Source: Aporrectodea caliginosa (lineage: Eukaryota; Annelida; Clitellata; Crassiclitellata; Lumbricidae). From it: a stretch of 64,000 nt of DNA. Below are positions 24,801 through 32,302 of this stretch, piece after piece; within the stretch, counting starts at the first letter, position 1; each line of letters starts with the position of its first letter. Position numbers and translations under genes: made by a program. The notes below the pieces were generated by a model. It saw only the letters and a list, made by a program, of their open reading frames with translations. It had not been told where the DNA came from and did no database searches. The stretch lies in NCBI GenBank assembly GCA_020284085.1, contig JACEVL010000834.1, positions 186,001 through 250,000 on the forward strand. The letters are read 5' to 3'.

Positions 24801-25729
24801 GTTCCCGGAAGGCGTTTCTCTTTCCCCGGGGCTTCTGCACTGAGAGCGCCTCTGAATAGTCCATAGTGTGAGAGGTGCTTTAAAAATGTCCAGATACAAT
24901 GCAATCTGATATTAAGTAAGTAAGTAAGTAAGTAAGTAAGTATATTCTTTATTCAACCAATTGCATATCCGCACTTTGGTGTACATACATTTATACAGAG
25001 TATAACATTCTTATTATAAACGATCTGCGTGAAAGATTGTCAGCTTGTGGAATAAAACGGTCATGTAATCTCGGGCGCAGGGTGTAGGGGAGCGGCTTTT
25101 GGGGGGAGTAGTCCATGGAGTACATGCCCCGGGTTTCCTAGGACCGCAGAGAAGAGGCGTGAGTCGGCAGTGTTGCAAAGATGCTCAAACGATGGACTGT
25201 CTTCTGGCAGGTACCGCAGACGAATGAGACGCCGCATCGCCGACTGAAGGCGGTTCTTTTCTTGCTGCCCTGCAAATCCCCACCAAGCCGGAGCAGCATA
25301 GAGCATTCGGGCCACCGTTGTAGCACGAACCACGTCGTATAGCATAGGTCCTGAAAGACCATGCGCCATCGAGTTGATGCACCTTTCATACTTTTTAGGC
25401 ATTAGAAATGCAGACCACTTGTGATCATCCGTTCATACTGAATTGTAATCATCCTGCGTAATTGTCAGTTTGAATTAATAAAGATTATATATTATTATTA
25501 TGTTGAAAAGTCATGTTGTGAAGCTGAATGAATTTGTGATAAATGTTCGTAACTGACTTGTGTAGTAATACATTTTAGTGCATTGTAAGGCTGGTTATCT
25601 TTCTTCTTACACTGTTATCAGTAAGCACATAGATTTGCTAATCTTGGTTGTCGTACATGAGGTTTGTTCCACTTTCAGCTTGCCTCGTACTGGGAATCCT
25701 TCATTCCGGAAGCAAAGCTGATCGCATAA
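9734..25729 (+). CDS. SNX2: sorting nexin 1/2-like (PX-BAR protein), complete 12-exon gene
   Basis: Twelve exons join in frame to 507 codons plus stop: 9734-9817, 11451-11505, 12085-12308, 15220-15318, 16014-16155, 16900-16978, 17862-18054, 21184-21277, 22520-22725, 23227-23370, 24320-24472 and 25679-25729. Every junction is GT-AG with matching phase. Residues 1-121 are an acidic, Ser-rich N-terminal region, as in SNX1/SNX2. Residues about 122-255 form the PX domain with RRFSDFLGLH (169-178), the IIPQAPEKS loop (191-199) and EKRRASLER (220-228), the 3-phosphoinositide-binding residues. Residues 267-290 fit the amphipathic linker helix, and 293-507 the BAR domain ending YWESFIPEAKLIA. Known family role: membrane-curving SNX-BAR subunit of retromer-coupled endosome-to-Golgi sorting. 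Vertebrate SNX1 and SNX2 are 520-odd residues; an invertebrate would normally have one co-orthologue, so SNX1 and SNX2 cannot be told apart here. Confidence 0.95.
10530..10840 (+). mobile_element. LINE 3' end with (ACTT)n tail, in SNX2 intron 1
   Basis: Translation gives FSAVLANPGHVLHRFLPP, the RT C-terminus also seen at 25,061-25,402 and, decayed, at 34,050-34,672. It ends with AATAAAGAATATACTTACTTACTTACTT. 5'-truncated and dead. Confidence 0.8.
10860..10945 (-). repeat. inverted copy of the GTCCCTGAGG / (AAT)n family
   Basis: An ATT-rich run leads into TTTTTTTGCCCCGAGG and ATGATCCCTCAGGGAC, the reverse complement of the leader-tail structure at 190-453. Confidence 0.75.
11163..11330 (-). 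mobile_element. SINE-like fragment, SNX2 intron 1
   Basis: It shares a core (GAGCAATTGTGAGT, AAGGACTTGCT, CTACAC) with the copies at 13,658-13,865 and 21,479-21,668. The tRNA-like head is degenerate here. Confidence 0.6.
11451..11505 (+). CDS. SNX2: SNX2 exon 2 (residues 29-47)
   Basis: Acceptor TTTTGTAG, donor GTGCGA, ending in phase 1. It encodes VDLDDEVTQTTTKAEPVN, a low-complexity acidic segment. The family does not conserve this part, so the boundaries rest on phase and splice sites. Confidence 0.7.
12085..12308 (+). CDS. SNX2: SNX2 exon 3 (residues 47-121)
   Basis: Acceptor TGATTTCAG, donor GAG|GTTACA. It encodes the rest of the disordered acidic N-terminus (LLEEDEEKS, PEPTGSSSP) and ends phase 0 directly before the PX domain. 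Confidence 0.85.
12365..12427. repeat. short tandem duplication (about 31 bp, two copies)
   Basis: TTAATTAAGTGTGAATCGTG plus TTATTCA occurs twice in a row just downstream of SNX2 exon 3. Confidence 0.85.
12477..12773. mobile_element. Mutator-like MITE with 9-bp target duplication
   Basis: The termini are GGTTACGCTCGATAGTCC and GGACTATCGACCTGTTACC, with inverted arms built from repeated TTCGATAGTCCGAAG units. Flanks AGTTTCAAT (12,468-12,476) and AGCTTCAAT (12,774-12,782) match at 8 of 9 positions. The interior holds roughly 50-bp tandem repeats (CCAACTT, TTAAGCAAGAATT, TTTTCATC). A 9-bp duplication points to the Mutator group, though no transposase is present to confirm it. Confidence 0.72.
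13025..13551. mobile_element. hAT-type non-autonomous element, exact 8-bp duplication
   Basis: The ends are TAGGGATGTTAA and TTAACAACCCTA, with CGATTATCGG-rich subterminal repeats. The flanking duplication CTTCACAT is exact (13,017-13,024 and 13,552-13,559). The centre (about 13,125-13,395) contains four diverged tandem copies of a roughly 65-bp unit around CCACAGCCAACGAGGTAATA. No coding sequence. Confidence 0.9.
13658..13865 (-). mobile_element. tRNA-derived SINE, SNX2 intron 3
   Basis: Read on the minus strand it starts with an A-box-like TAGCACATTCATTAGAGCG and a B box GGTTCGAGCC. A core around TTAACTCACAATTGCTCAGC follows, and it ends in a TGTATTGTATTG tail. A second copy lies at 21,479-21,668. 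Confidence 0.75.
14194..15037 (+). mobile_element. hAT-type element with (TAACTG)n arms and BED exon remnant
   Basis: The left end is CAGTGTTATTTC and the right end is GAAATAACACTG. Flanks CTCTAAAG (14,186-14,193) and CTCTAAAA (15,038-15,045) match at 7 of 8 positions. Both arms consist of imperfect TAACTG/CAGTTA repeats. The centre encodes a BED zinc-finger-like segment. Its flanks resemble a LINE 3' UTR that recurs near 38,860, so it inserted into older repeat DNA. Confidence 0.8.
14597..14761 (+). pseudogene. BED zinc-finger-like fragment of a hAT transposase
   Basis: Translation MFKPSSGRKVESGMWEHFVY followed by a region with two adjacent Cys has the W-x-x-F spacing of a BED finger, which opens many hAT transposases. 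The second Cys pair is out of register and the frame closes without a catalytic domain. Confidence 0.55.
15109..15140. repeat. 13-bp perfect hairpin
   Basis: ATGGGTATGAAGT and ACTTCATACCCAT flank the loop GCTAAG, 80 bp upstream of SNX2 exon 4. Function unknown. Confidence 0.85.
15220..15318 (+). CDS. SNX2: SNX2 exon 4 (PX, residues 122-154)
   Basis: It encodes IEILVSEPKKIGDGMNAYVVY, the first strands of the PX domain, closely matching SNX1/2. Acceptor TTGCCTTAG, donor AGG|GTACAT. Confidence 0.93.
16014..16155 (+). CDS. SNX2: SNX2 exon 5 (PX, residues 155-202)
   Basis: It contains RRFSDFLGLHEKL, with the Arg and aromatic residues that bind the 3-phosphate and stack on the inositol ring, and the IIPQAPEKS loop with its conserved Lys198. 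Ends phase 1 at GTTGGT. Confidence 0.95.
16283..16440. mobile_element. hAT-type MITE (158 bp), SNX2 intron 5
   Basis: The ends are TAGAGATTGGGCA and ATCCATCTCTG, with AATCGATTAGAATTAG-rich arms. Flanks GTGTAAAC (16,275-16,282) and GTGTAAGC (16,441-16,448) match at 7 of 8 positions. Confidence 0.75.
16900..16978 (+). CDS. SNX2: SNX2 exon 6 (PX, residues 202-228)
   Basis: It encodes GMTKVKMTKDETGSL and FVEKRRASLE. The RR pair is the second phosphoinositide-contacting site of the PX domain. Acceptor ATGTTTAG, donor GTAATT. Confidence 0.95.
17862..18054 (+). CDS. SNX2: SNX2 exon 7 (end of PX and linker helix, residues 228-292)
   Basis: It encodes FLNRIAKHPDLRSDRNFIDFLE, completing PX, then SAGLVRLFGKVGDSINKM, which matches the amphipathic helix preceding BAR. 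Donor CAG|GTATAA. The following intron carries the 2.8 kb LINE. Confidence 0.94.
18096..20945 (-). mobile_element. 5'-truncated Jockey/CR1-group LINE, SNX2 intron 7
   Basis: Read on the minus strand: the C-terminal half of an endonuclease (IILAGDFNINLL, ISDHLPVMF), an RT domain (VIPLYKSGERNKISNFRPIS; motif A after a frameshift at a 7-T run near 19,480; FADD at about 19,200), KLSLNIDKTKF, and a C-terminal WSAS/RYHHRLLP region ending near 18,394. A 3' UTR closes with AATAAATGGCTTACTTACT. The 5' end is lost inside the endonuclease. Stops and frameshifts interrupt the ORF several times, so this copy is dead. It inserted opposite to host transcription. Confidence 0.9.
21184..21277 (+). CDS. SNX2: SNX2 exon 8 (BAR, residues 293-324)
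   Basis: It starts WFEDKQEQIESLDQELKQLH, the first BAR helix, in the same place as in vertebrate SNX1/2. Acceptor TTCAATCCAG, donor GTTTGT, phase 1. Confidence 0.94.
21479..21668 (-). mobile_element. tRNA-derived SINE, SNX2 intron 8
   Basis: Same family as 13,658-13,865: tail TACAATACAATACAACTG, shared core, and a B-box-like GATTCAAGCCC on the minus strand. Confidence 0.72.
22000..22395 (+). mobile_element. CR1-like LINE 3' end, SNX2 intron 8
   Basis: The start reads LHWLPFHRHMVFKILMLMCN then TGCAPSYL, the RT C-terminal signature HWLPV...FKI...APSYL. It ends at GGTGCTATATAAATATGAAC plus an ACAATTACAG-type tail. Degenerate. Confidence 0.75.
22520..22725 (+). CDS. SNX2: SNX2 exon 9 (BAR, residues 324-392)
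   Basis: It contains QFAKSVAVLGSSEENMALSK and DFFVLAELVKDYINLIQSVK, both highly characteristic of SNX1/SNX2. Acceptor TTTCCAG, donor AAG|GTAGGT. Confidence 0.96.
23227..23370 (+). CDS. SNX2: SNX2 exon 10 (BAR, residues 393-440)
   Basis: It encodes RVKLYKVWKDAETTLAKKRE and a Lys-rich stretch at the BAR tip. Phase 0 at both ends; donor GAG|GTAAAC. Confidence 0.94.
23479..23655 (+). mobile_element. CR1-like LINE 3' UTR fragment, SNX2 intron 10
   Basis: It ends GAGCGCCTCTGAATCTG, GTGGCACTATACAAATG, then TTCAATTACAATTACAATC. A close relative lies inverted at 41,332-41,500, sharing GACTATCTTATTTGTT and the tail. Confidence 0.75.
24320..24472 (+). CDS. SNX2: SNX2 exon 11 (BAR, residues 441-491)
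   Basis: It encodes WEQRVTKSQESFDEISRNIR and FKSTIINYLQVMMNNQQQ, the last long BAR helix. Acceptor TTCTGTTAG, donor CAG|GTAAAG. Confidence 0.95.
24600..24900 (+). mobile_element. CR1-like LINE 3' end, SNX2 intron 11
   Basis: Translation AFAVVGPSAWNDLPLL is the terminal RT motif (A-P-S-x-W-N-x-L-P). It is followed by GAGAGCGCCTCTGAAT and AGAGGTGCTTTAAAAATG. Confidence 0.75.
24913..25410 (-). mobile_element. (ACTT)n-tailed LINE 3' end, SNX2 intron 11
   Basis: A 113-codon minus-strand frame reads ATTVARMLYAAPAWWGFAGQ, then LQSAMRRLIRLRYLPED and NPGHVLHGLLPPK, an RT C-terminus. The tail is (AAGT)n at 24,915-24,940 on the plus strand. Same family as 10,530-10,840 and 34,050-34,672. Confidence 0.85.
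25679..25729 (+). CDS. SNX2: SNX2 exon 12 (C-terminus, residues 492-507 and stop)
   Basis: It encodes LASYWESFIPEAKLIA and TAA, the conserved SNX1/2 C-terminus. Acceptor CACTTTCAG. Confidence 0.95.
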   Translation, partial: LASYWESFIPEAKLIA

Positions 25730-28650
25730 GATGACAACAGTACTAAACCTGATCGTCTTGTCTGCTGCGTGGTGTACAATTCTTTTGAAATGCTTCAAAG
25801 CAATATACCTAGCTTTACAAAAGCTTTTGTATCTAAGGAATTCAGATACATTCTTGTCTCTCAGTTATAGGGTCTTTCACGGTCATGTGCGTACATGTAG
25901 CATTACATAAAATAGCAGCTAAATCTCTTACTCTCCACTTTTGTCCCTATCCCAGTCTATTTCAACATGATTCAGGCTATTTCTACATGAGTCAGACTAT
26001 TTCGCATTAATATTAGCCCTTGCTGCCCGTACTTGACAATATGAATAGTATTTCTAGAATGTGAGAGATTTTTTGTCGGTGTTTGCTTTTGATATTCAAA
26101 GTGCTGTTAATATTTTGATGATGAAATGGGTGCTTTAGTTGTGTTTGTTTTAATACCTTCCAAGTTTTGCTAGCAGTTAGTTGCATCGTTACTGTTACAT
26201 TCCAGAAACCACACAATCTGTTGAACAGCATTTCAGTTATGTTGAAATAGTTGAGGCAGCTGCTGTTGAACTTAAGTTGAACACTCAAATGCTAAGTATA
26301 CCGTGCTAACCAGGTCTTGTTACCAGAAAGTATCAGTGACAAAGTGATTTTCAATTTTTCATCTTTGGTTTTTCATCATTGGTTCTTCATCCTTGGTTCT
26401 TCATTATTGGTTCTTGGTTCTTCATCCTTATTTCTTAATCCTTATTTCTTAATCCTTGGTTCTTCATCGTTGATTCTTCATCATTGGTTCTTCAACTTTG
26501 GTTCTTTATCATTGGTTCTTCATCGTTGCCTTTCATCCTTGGTTCTTCATCCATGGTTCTTCATCCTTGGTTCTTCATCGTTGCCTTTCATCCTTGGTTC
26601 TTCATCCATGGTTCTTCATTCTTGGTTCTTCATCCATGGTTCTTCATCGTTGGTTCTGTCTTGTGCGGGACTTTGTATTGGTTCGCAGTGGACGTACAGT
26701 GAACCTCAGATTAAGATTTACTGACCTTGTTTGCATAATACTAAGTGCTTTAAATACGTAAATGTATATTCATGGCTTGTTTTAAACTTGACACTTCTGT
26801 GTCCGCTGTTTTACACTTGACATGTCTGTGCCTTTGTATAGCATATCATTGACCTTGCTTACTATATATATCAATCCATGTTCTTCCTCAGTTGAAATTC
26901 TTCAAAGTAGCTTTATCTGTCTCGTGATTTAGAGACGTTAAAACAGCTGCTCACAATTGGAAAAGTTTAATTTCGAGTTGTGTAGCTTGAAACAAGAAAA
27001 CTTGAATTTATCATAATTTAACCCTTTAAAACAAGGGAGACTTTGTTGAAAGATTACTACATTGGCTCTCAGAGTGTGCCATATTCCTTGCTTAGTTTAG
27101 ATCTAGGTTTTCAATGCTCGGCAATAACCAAGTTATGAAGCAAAGCTGTGGAAACCGCAAGGTGCGTAGTTTTGCATATGATTAAGGGGATATGTAATTT
27201 GATTGGGTATAACTCTTAAATTAGTAATTCCTAATCTGTGTTTACCATCAGTTGCATAGGCTTGTGCACTTGCAAATGTTCTGGTTGATATGCATGCCAG
27301 TAACAAAGTAAAAACAATCATGAGTACATGCTTGTTCTTGAATGCCTGTATGTCTTAGTTCACATCGCTGTTATTTACTCACTTTTCTGCTTTCCGTTCT
27401 CCATAGAACTGTGCTAATGAACTGGGCATTCGGAACTGCAGGAAAGCAGATTGGAAGCTGTGCTGTATTTGGTATTCAAGTTTGAAAAGGTTTCCAACTG
27501 CAGCACATCCTTTTCCAATTTACTGTATAGCATTAGCACATATGACTTGATGAAATTTCTATGGTGAGAGCAACATTATTAGAGGAAGCTTACTTGGGTC
27601 AGTTTTACGAAAACGGTTTGCTTTCGTCGAAGTACATGTTTCCAGTTTTGTCTCCAGCTTTGCGCTAGCTGTATGTAAAATTTAGAAAAACCTGTTCAGG
27701 TTAATGTCATTTTGCCAGGCATTGAATTCTCCTATTGTTTACAGACTTAACCTGCAATTTGTTGCCTTTTGAGTCGATCAGATGTGAACTAATGCTTGTA
27801 AAGAGTGTAGAAAGCGTTTTGTTATGCTGTTTGCTTGTGGAGCGTGCTGTGTAATCTGTCCATCGATTGTTAGATTCATAGTTCTGTTGAATCGTTGTTC
27901 TTTAAATGTTCATGTAATATGTACTATTGTACTGTCATGTTACAATGATGTAATCATATGAGATTGTTGTGGTCCCATGCACATTGCCATGAATTAAAGT
28001 TTGGTTGGGATTTATTATGTTTAAATGCAGTTTATCCTGTTTTAATATAACTGCTGAATGTAGTGTTTAAAGTTAGCATAACATGTAAAGCGTGAGGTTT
28101 ATTGATATTTAACGCTAAACTTTATTGAACTGAATAAGCACTATTAACTGCTATGTTCCATTTAAGAGGGAGTAAAGGTTTTTCTGGTATGCATGAAAAC
28201 AGGAAATACAGAATCTTGTGTAGCAGCATATGGCAGTAATATTATGATAAAACAAGTTTTGACAGGTTGGATACTATTTAAGATTGATTTGTTATACCTG
28301 ATTTGAATGAAATTGTAACCGTTTTTATTTGATTTCTTCTATTAAAAATTGATATAATGTTAAGTTGTTAATGTTACTAATTTACCACTATGATAGATAT
28401 GTCAAATTCAGATGTTTTTGCCTGTTTGAGAGTTATTTGTGTCCTTTTTAGTTAAATGATTTGTTTCACTGATTCAAAATTTGATTTATCCTTTATGCAC
28501 AACTAATTTGTTGTATGTGCCAGTTATAATTTGGCCGGGCTTAGAACTCCGTGGCTCAGAATAATTGTGTTGACAAAGTTGTCTATTGGAAAATGTGTAA
28601 AGATATTTTGAATATTATATTTTGCTGAATAAATATTGCTTGAGTTTGAA
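25730..28650 (+). other. probable long SNX2 3' UTR / downstream region
   Basis: Downstream of the SNX2 stop there is about 2.9 kb of AT-rich sequence with almost no transposon signatures except the minisatellite at 26,345-26,656. Candidate poly(A) signals are ATTAAA near 27,993 and AATAAA at 28,628-28,633. The absence of transposons contrasts with every intron here and fits a transcribed, constrained UTR. This is inference. Confidence 0.45.
26345..26656. repeat. 15-bp minisatellite (GGTTCTTCATCCTTG)
   Basis: About twenty head-to-tail variants of GGTTCTTCATC[CA]TTG. Because 15 is a multiple of 3, all plus frames give regular repeats and stay open locally. There is no other sign of coding. Confidence 0.92.
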
Positions 28651-30141
28651 TTAATAATGCACTCATGTTAAACTATATACATATATATATCTGGATGTAC
28701 ATGTAATAGTATGCAGTGTCTTTCAGGAACATCTTGAAAGTAAAGTATTTGGCGAATAATCTTCTGGCCACTGATCCGCTAGCCAATAATTCCTAAGGTA
28801 AAACTCCCCAGCTAATAAACCCAATGTGTAAGTGCCCACCCCATTTAAAACCTCTGGCCAAAACCCCAAAATTCATCTATATGCAGTTATGCACATATAT
28901 ACAATTACACATATACATACATCCATACATATATACACAGGTATATGTATATATACTTGTACCATGTTTAAACGTCAAAGGAAGTACTGATTAAAGTACT
29001 CGTAAAACAACGTATGCACTGAAACCAATTTAGTACAAGTAAATAAATTGTTATAGTACCCCTTTACATTTACGTTAAAATGTACTCCATGTTATGACAT
29101 CATATCTGTGGGATGTTGTTACAATGAACAATTTGATCGCAGCATAGCATCACAGCTTTAAAGCAGGCATTGATAGCTACCATCAAATTATGGTGGTTTT
29201 GAACAACCTGCAAAGGAGTAGGATTGCAATAAATTAGATGCCCCCATATAAATGTGCAGATTCACAAAGATTGTTGCAATTACAACAGAATATATTTTTT
29301 ATATTAAAGACAAAAAACATCTTTGAACACTGTGCTTTATAAATAACAATAATTTTATGCAGTTAATACAGACGAGATTCTACACAAAACTAATTTCTTC
29401 TACTCAAAATTAACGTAATGGTATTCTGAAACATAAAGTTCACTCTCTTTAGTCAGATTCGCTATATGCATATCAATTAAACTATGAACTAATGGATTTT
29501 GTAGTTCTTTAGTCCAATATAGTAAAATCATTTAAACGTAATGACTGACATTTAACTGTTTTGCTCTTGGTTAAGACGTCAACAACTTCTAAAATTTGGG
29601 TCTATACATTGTTCTTTAAAGTACTAAAAACAGAATACAAAATAATTTCAGATTTCAAGTCCATTTGTATGTCACTTCAAAGAACTAAAAGTCCAGTCGA
29701 TGCTATCTATGGCTTCTACTGCAGTGTCAAGTGAAAGCTTGATCAGTCACCGATTAGCAAGAGGATGTCTGTCATAAGAAACTGTTCAAACATTTTGAAA
29801 TAAGTCTTACAATAACAGTCAACATTATGGCTGTGAAGGGCTTGGAATTGTGTTGGATAACTGAGAGGTTTACAGCGGCCTTGAAGGTATAGGCCTACAG
29901 GTCGTAGTTTTTGACACTAGAATGGTCTGCAGTAGTGGTTAAGGAACATCAAGAGCAGTGTCGTACAGATGTAATAAAATGTTTACCACTGAAATGTTGT
30001 TCAGCACTGTTTGATATATGAAACCCTGGTTCAAGTACACCTTTCATACTTTGATCTTTCTGCCTATAGGTGGACAAGCATTGTGTGCTTTGACAAGCAA
30101 GAATTTAACAAGATGAGCCTAACTTCGAAGTGCTATTAGTG
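28651..30141. other. convergent intergenic region between SNX2 and the MGAT5-like gene
   Basis: AT-rich, with short TA/CA-rich runs at 28,670-28,700 and 28,880-28,960. 28,740-28,875 has repeated GGCCA / CCCCA phrases of unknown origin. It probably holds the 3' UTR of the minus-strand gene. Confidence 0.4.
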
Positions 30142-30315
30142 CTACGTACATTGCTTACAAAGTGCTAATTGGAATGGAATGAAGTCACGACACGGACAGA
30201 TTCTCTGAGCATTTGCCAACTCTCCTCCAGCACAACTGAATAGCTGACTCCGTTGCTGGAGTGAACAGAGTTTCTTGGATCCAAAATAAGTAGGCGAGTA
30301 AATCTCCGAGTCGTA
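30142..30315 (-). CDS. MGAT5: MGAT5-like terminal exon
   Basis: It encodes YDSEIYSPTYFGSKKLCSLQ, then QLFSCAGGELANAQRICPCR, then DFIPFQLALCKQCT and a TAG stop. It matches the human C-terminus LLLFSCAGAHPRHQRVCPCRDFIKGQVALCKDCL. Acceptor CTCCATGCAG. The preceding short exon was not located in the 20.6 kb intron. Confidence 0.95.
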   Translation of the reverse strand, partial: YDSEIYSPTYFGSKKLCSLQQRSQLFSCAGGELANAQRICPCRDFIPFQLALCKQCT

Positions 30316-32256
30316 CTGCATGGAGGAGCACGACAAACCAGTTGCACTTAAAACATAAACAGACAGGAATTTAATGCATGTTCAGAACATTAGATAGGAG
30401 TAGCAGAAGTAAGGTTGAGGGCTTGATCCTTAGGCCAAAGTCCTAGGACGGATCCAGGCATGCTGTTAACTTAGGACTAACTGTTTGAATAGCTCAAGGG
30501 TTGCCTCTTAAGATTATTAGGCTGAAAGGTCATGACAAATTAAACTAGGCTAATAAAGTAACTAGTCCCCAACTAAAAACCAAGTAAGTAGAAAAATCAG
30601 GACAGATCCTTGGAACTAACAAAGGTCGTAAAATCTAGAAAACTGGGATGAAATCCGGAAACAAAAATTCTATCAGGACTGGTAAAATTTCAATGGTAAT
30701 CAGAAAGCCCTGATGACTAGGAATGAAAATTCTGTTGACAAAAAGTGCAAAGAATCATCAAAACTTGTTTGACGAGTTACGAATGACCTTCCTTGCATGA
30801 CCCATGTGTAGCCTACCCTTCTACATGTATACCACTCTACATGTAGAAGTCAACTCATGATCGTAATGAAGAAAGCGGCCTGGTGCTAGGCTCAATCCTA
30901 GTGCAACCACTTCTCAGGGAAGTTGAGCCTAGAAATCATCCTTACATCAACACTGTAGGCTACAGTGAATAATGGAATAATGCAGAGCTACACATTATAA
31001 GGCCAAGTCGCAATGACGCATCGGCTGGAAAGAGACAATCAAATAGTTCAGAGATTTATATACCTACTGTTACTCAAGCTCCCTTTGAATCCCTAGTTTC
31101 AGATCAATTTGCTTTTAGACCCACTGGTTCCACCTCTGCAGCCGTAATATCAATCACACATCATACACAACTCCTCCTAAAAACCAACGAATATGTCTCA
31201 ATAATCTCCCTTGACTTCTCCAAAGCATTTGACTCTGTTAAGCACTCTGCCCTATTTGACAAAATCTCCACTCTTGATATCCCAGACCAAATCTATAACT
31301 GGCTAGTTGAATATCATCTTGAACGCTCACACCTCACTGTATTCAAAGGTCACTCTTCATCTCTGCTCAAAATCAATGCTAGTATAGTTCAAGGCTCTGC
31401 CTTAAGACCTACCAATTTCTCCATTACTGGTTCAGACCTGCACCCTGCTCAGCCCCTTAATCTTATGTTCAAATTTGCAGATGACACTTACCTCCTTACT
31501 GGATCCTCTCAAGCTCATACTATTCCATCTGAACTGCATTTAATCTCTACATGGGCTTCTGCCAATAACCTTACCTTAAATAGCTCTAAATCTAAAGAAA
31601 TGATCATTTTCCGACCTCGACACCAATTTGAACCTCCTCCTCCATTACCTGGTATTACCCGAGTTAAAACTTTGAAAATACTGGGTGTCATCCTTCAAGA
31701 TAATTCAAACTCACAGCCCATATAGACCACCTCACAGCTACTTAATTGCTCCTCCTCTTTTTATGCTATCAGAAAACTCAAAACCCATGGCCTTTCTTCC
31801 TCATCCATCCATAATGTAACCAAAGCCACTACCGTTGCTAAACTTCTATATGCCTCCCCATCCTGGTGGGGTCTCACCCTGGCTTCCGATAAAGAACGCC
31901 TGGAAAAACTCCTAAAAGAGCCAAACGCCTAGGATACCTAGAGCAATCCTTTCCAGCAGTCTCTGAACTTGCCAATATAGCCGATGCGAAACTCCTTTTC
32001 TCCATATTACACAACCCCAAGCATGTACTTCACCAACTCCTACCTCCACTCCGACCCCTCTCCTCTCACCAATTAAGACCTTGAGCACACAACCATACTC
32101 TCCCACCCAAGGACAACTCTCAATTTATTCCCAGATCATTAGGCCTATATAAAAATATTTACTAGTTTATTCTAAAATATTCTGATGAACTTTATTATTC
32201 ATTATCACTCATGTTAGCATTTCTGTGTTTTTGTCAGATTGTTTTCTCAATTAAAC

Positions 32257-32302
<46 letters not shown>

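Noticed and set aside
26317..26761. Three overlapping open frames rich in FILGSSS / HPWFF repeats
   Set aside because: Produced by the 15-bp minisatellite; the period is a multiple of three, so all frames look repetitive and open.
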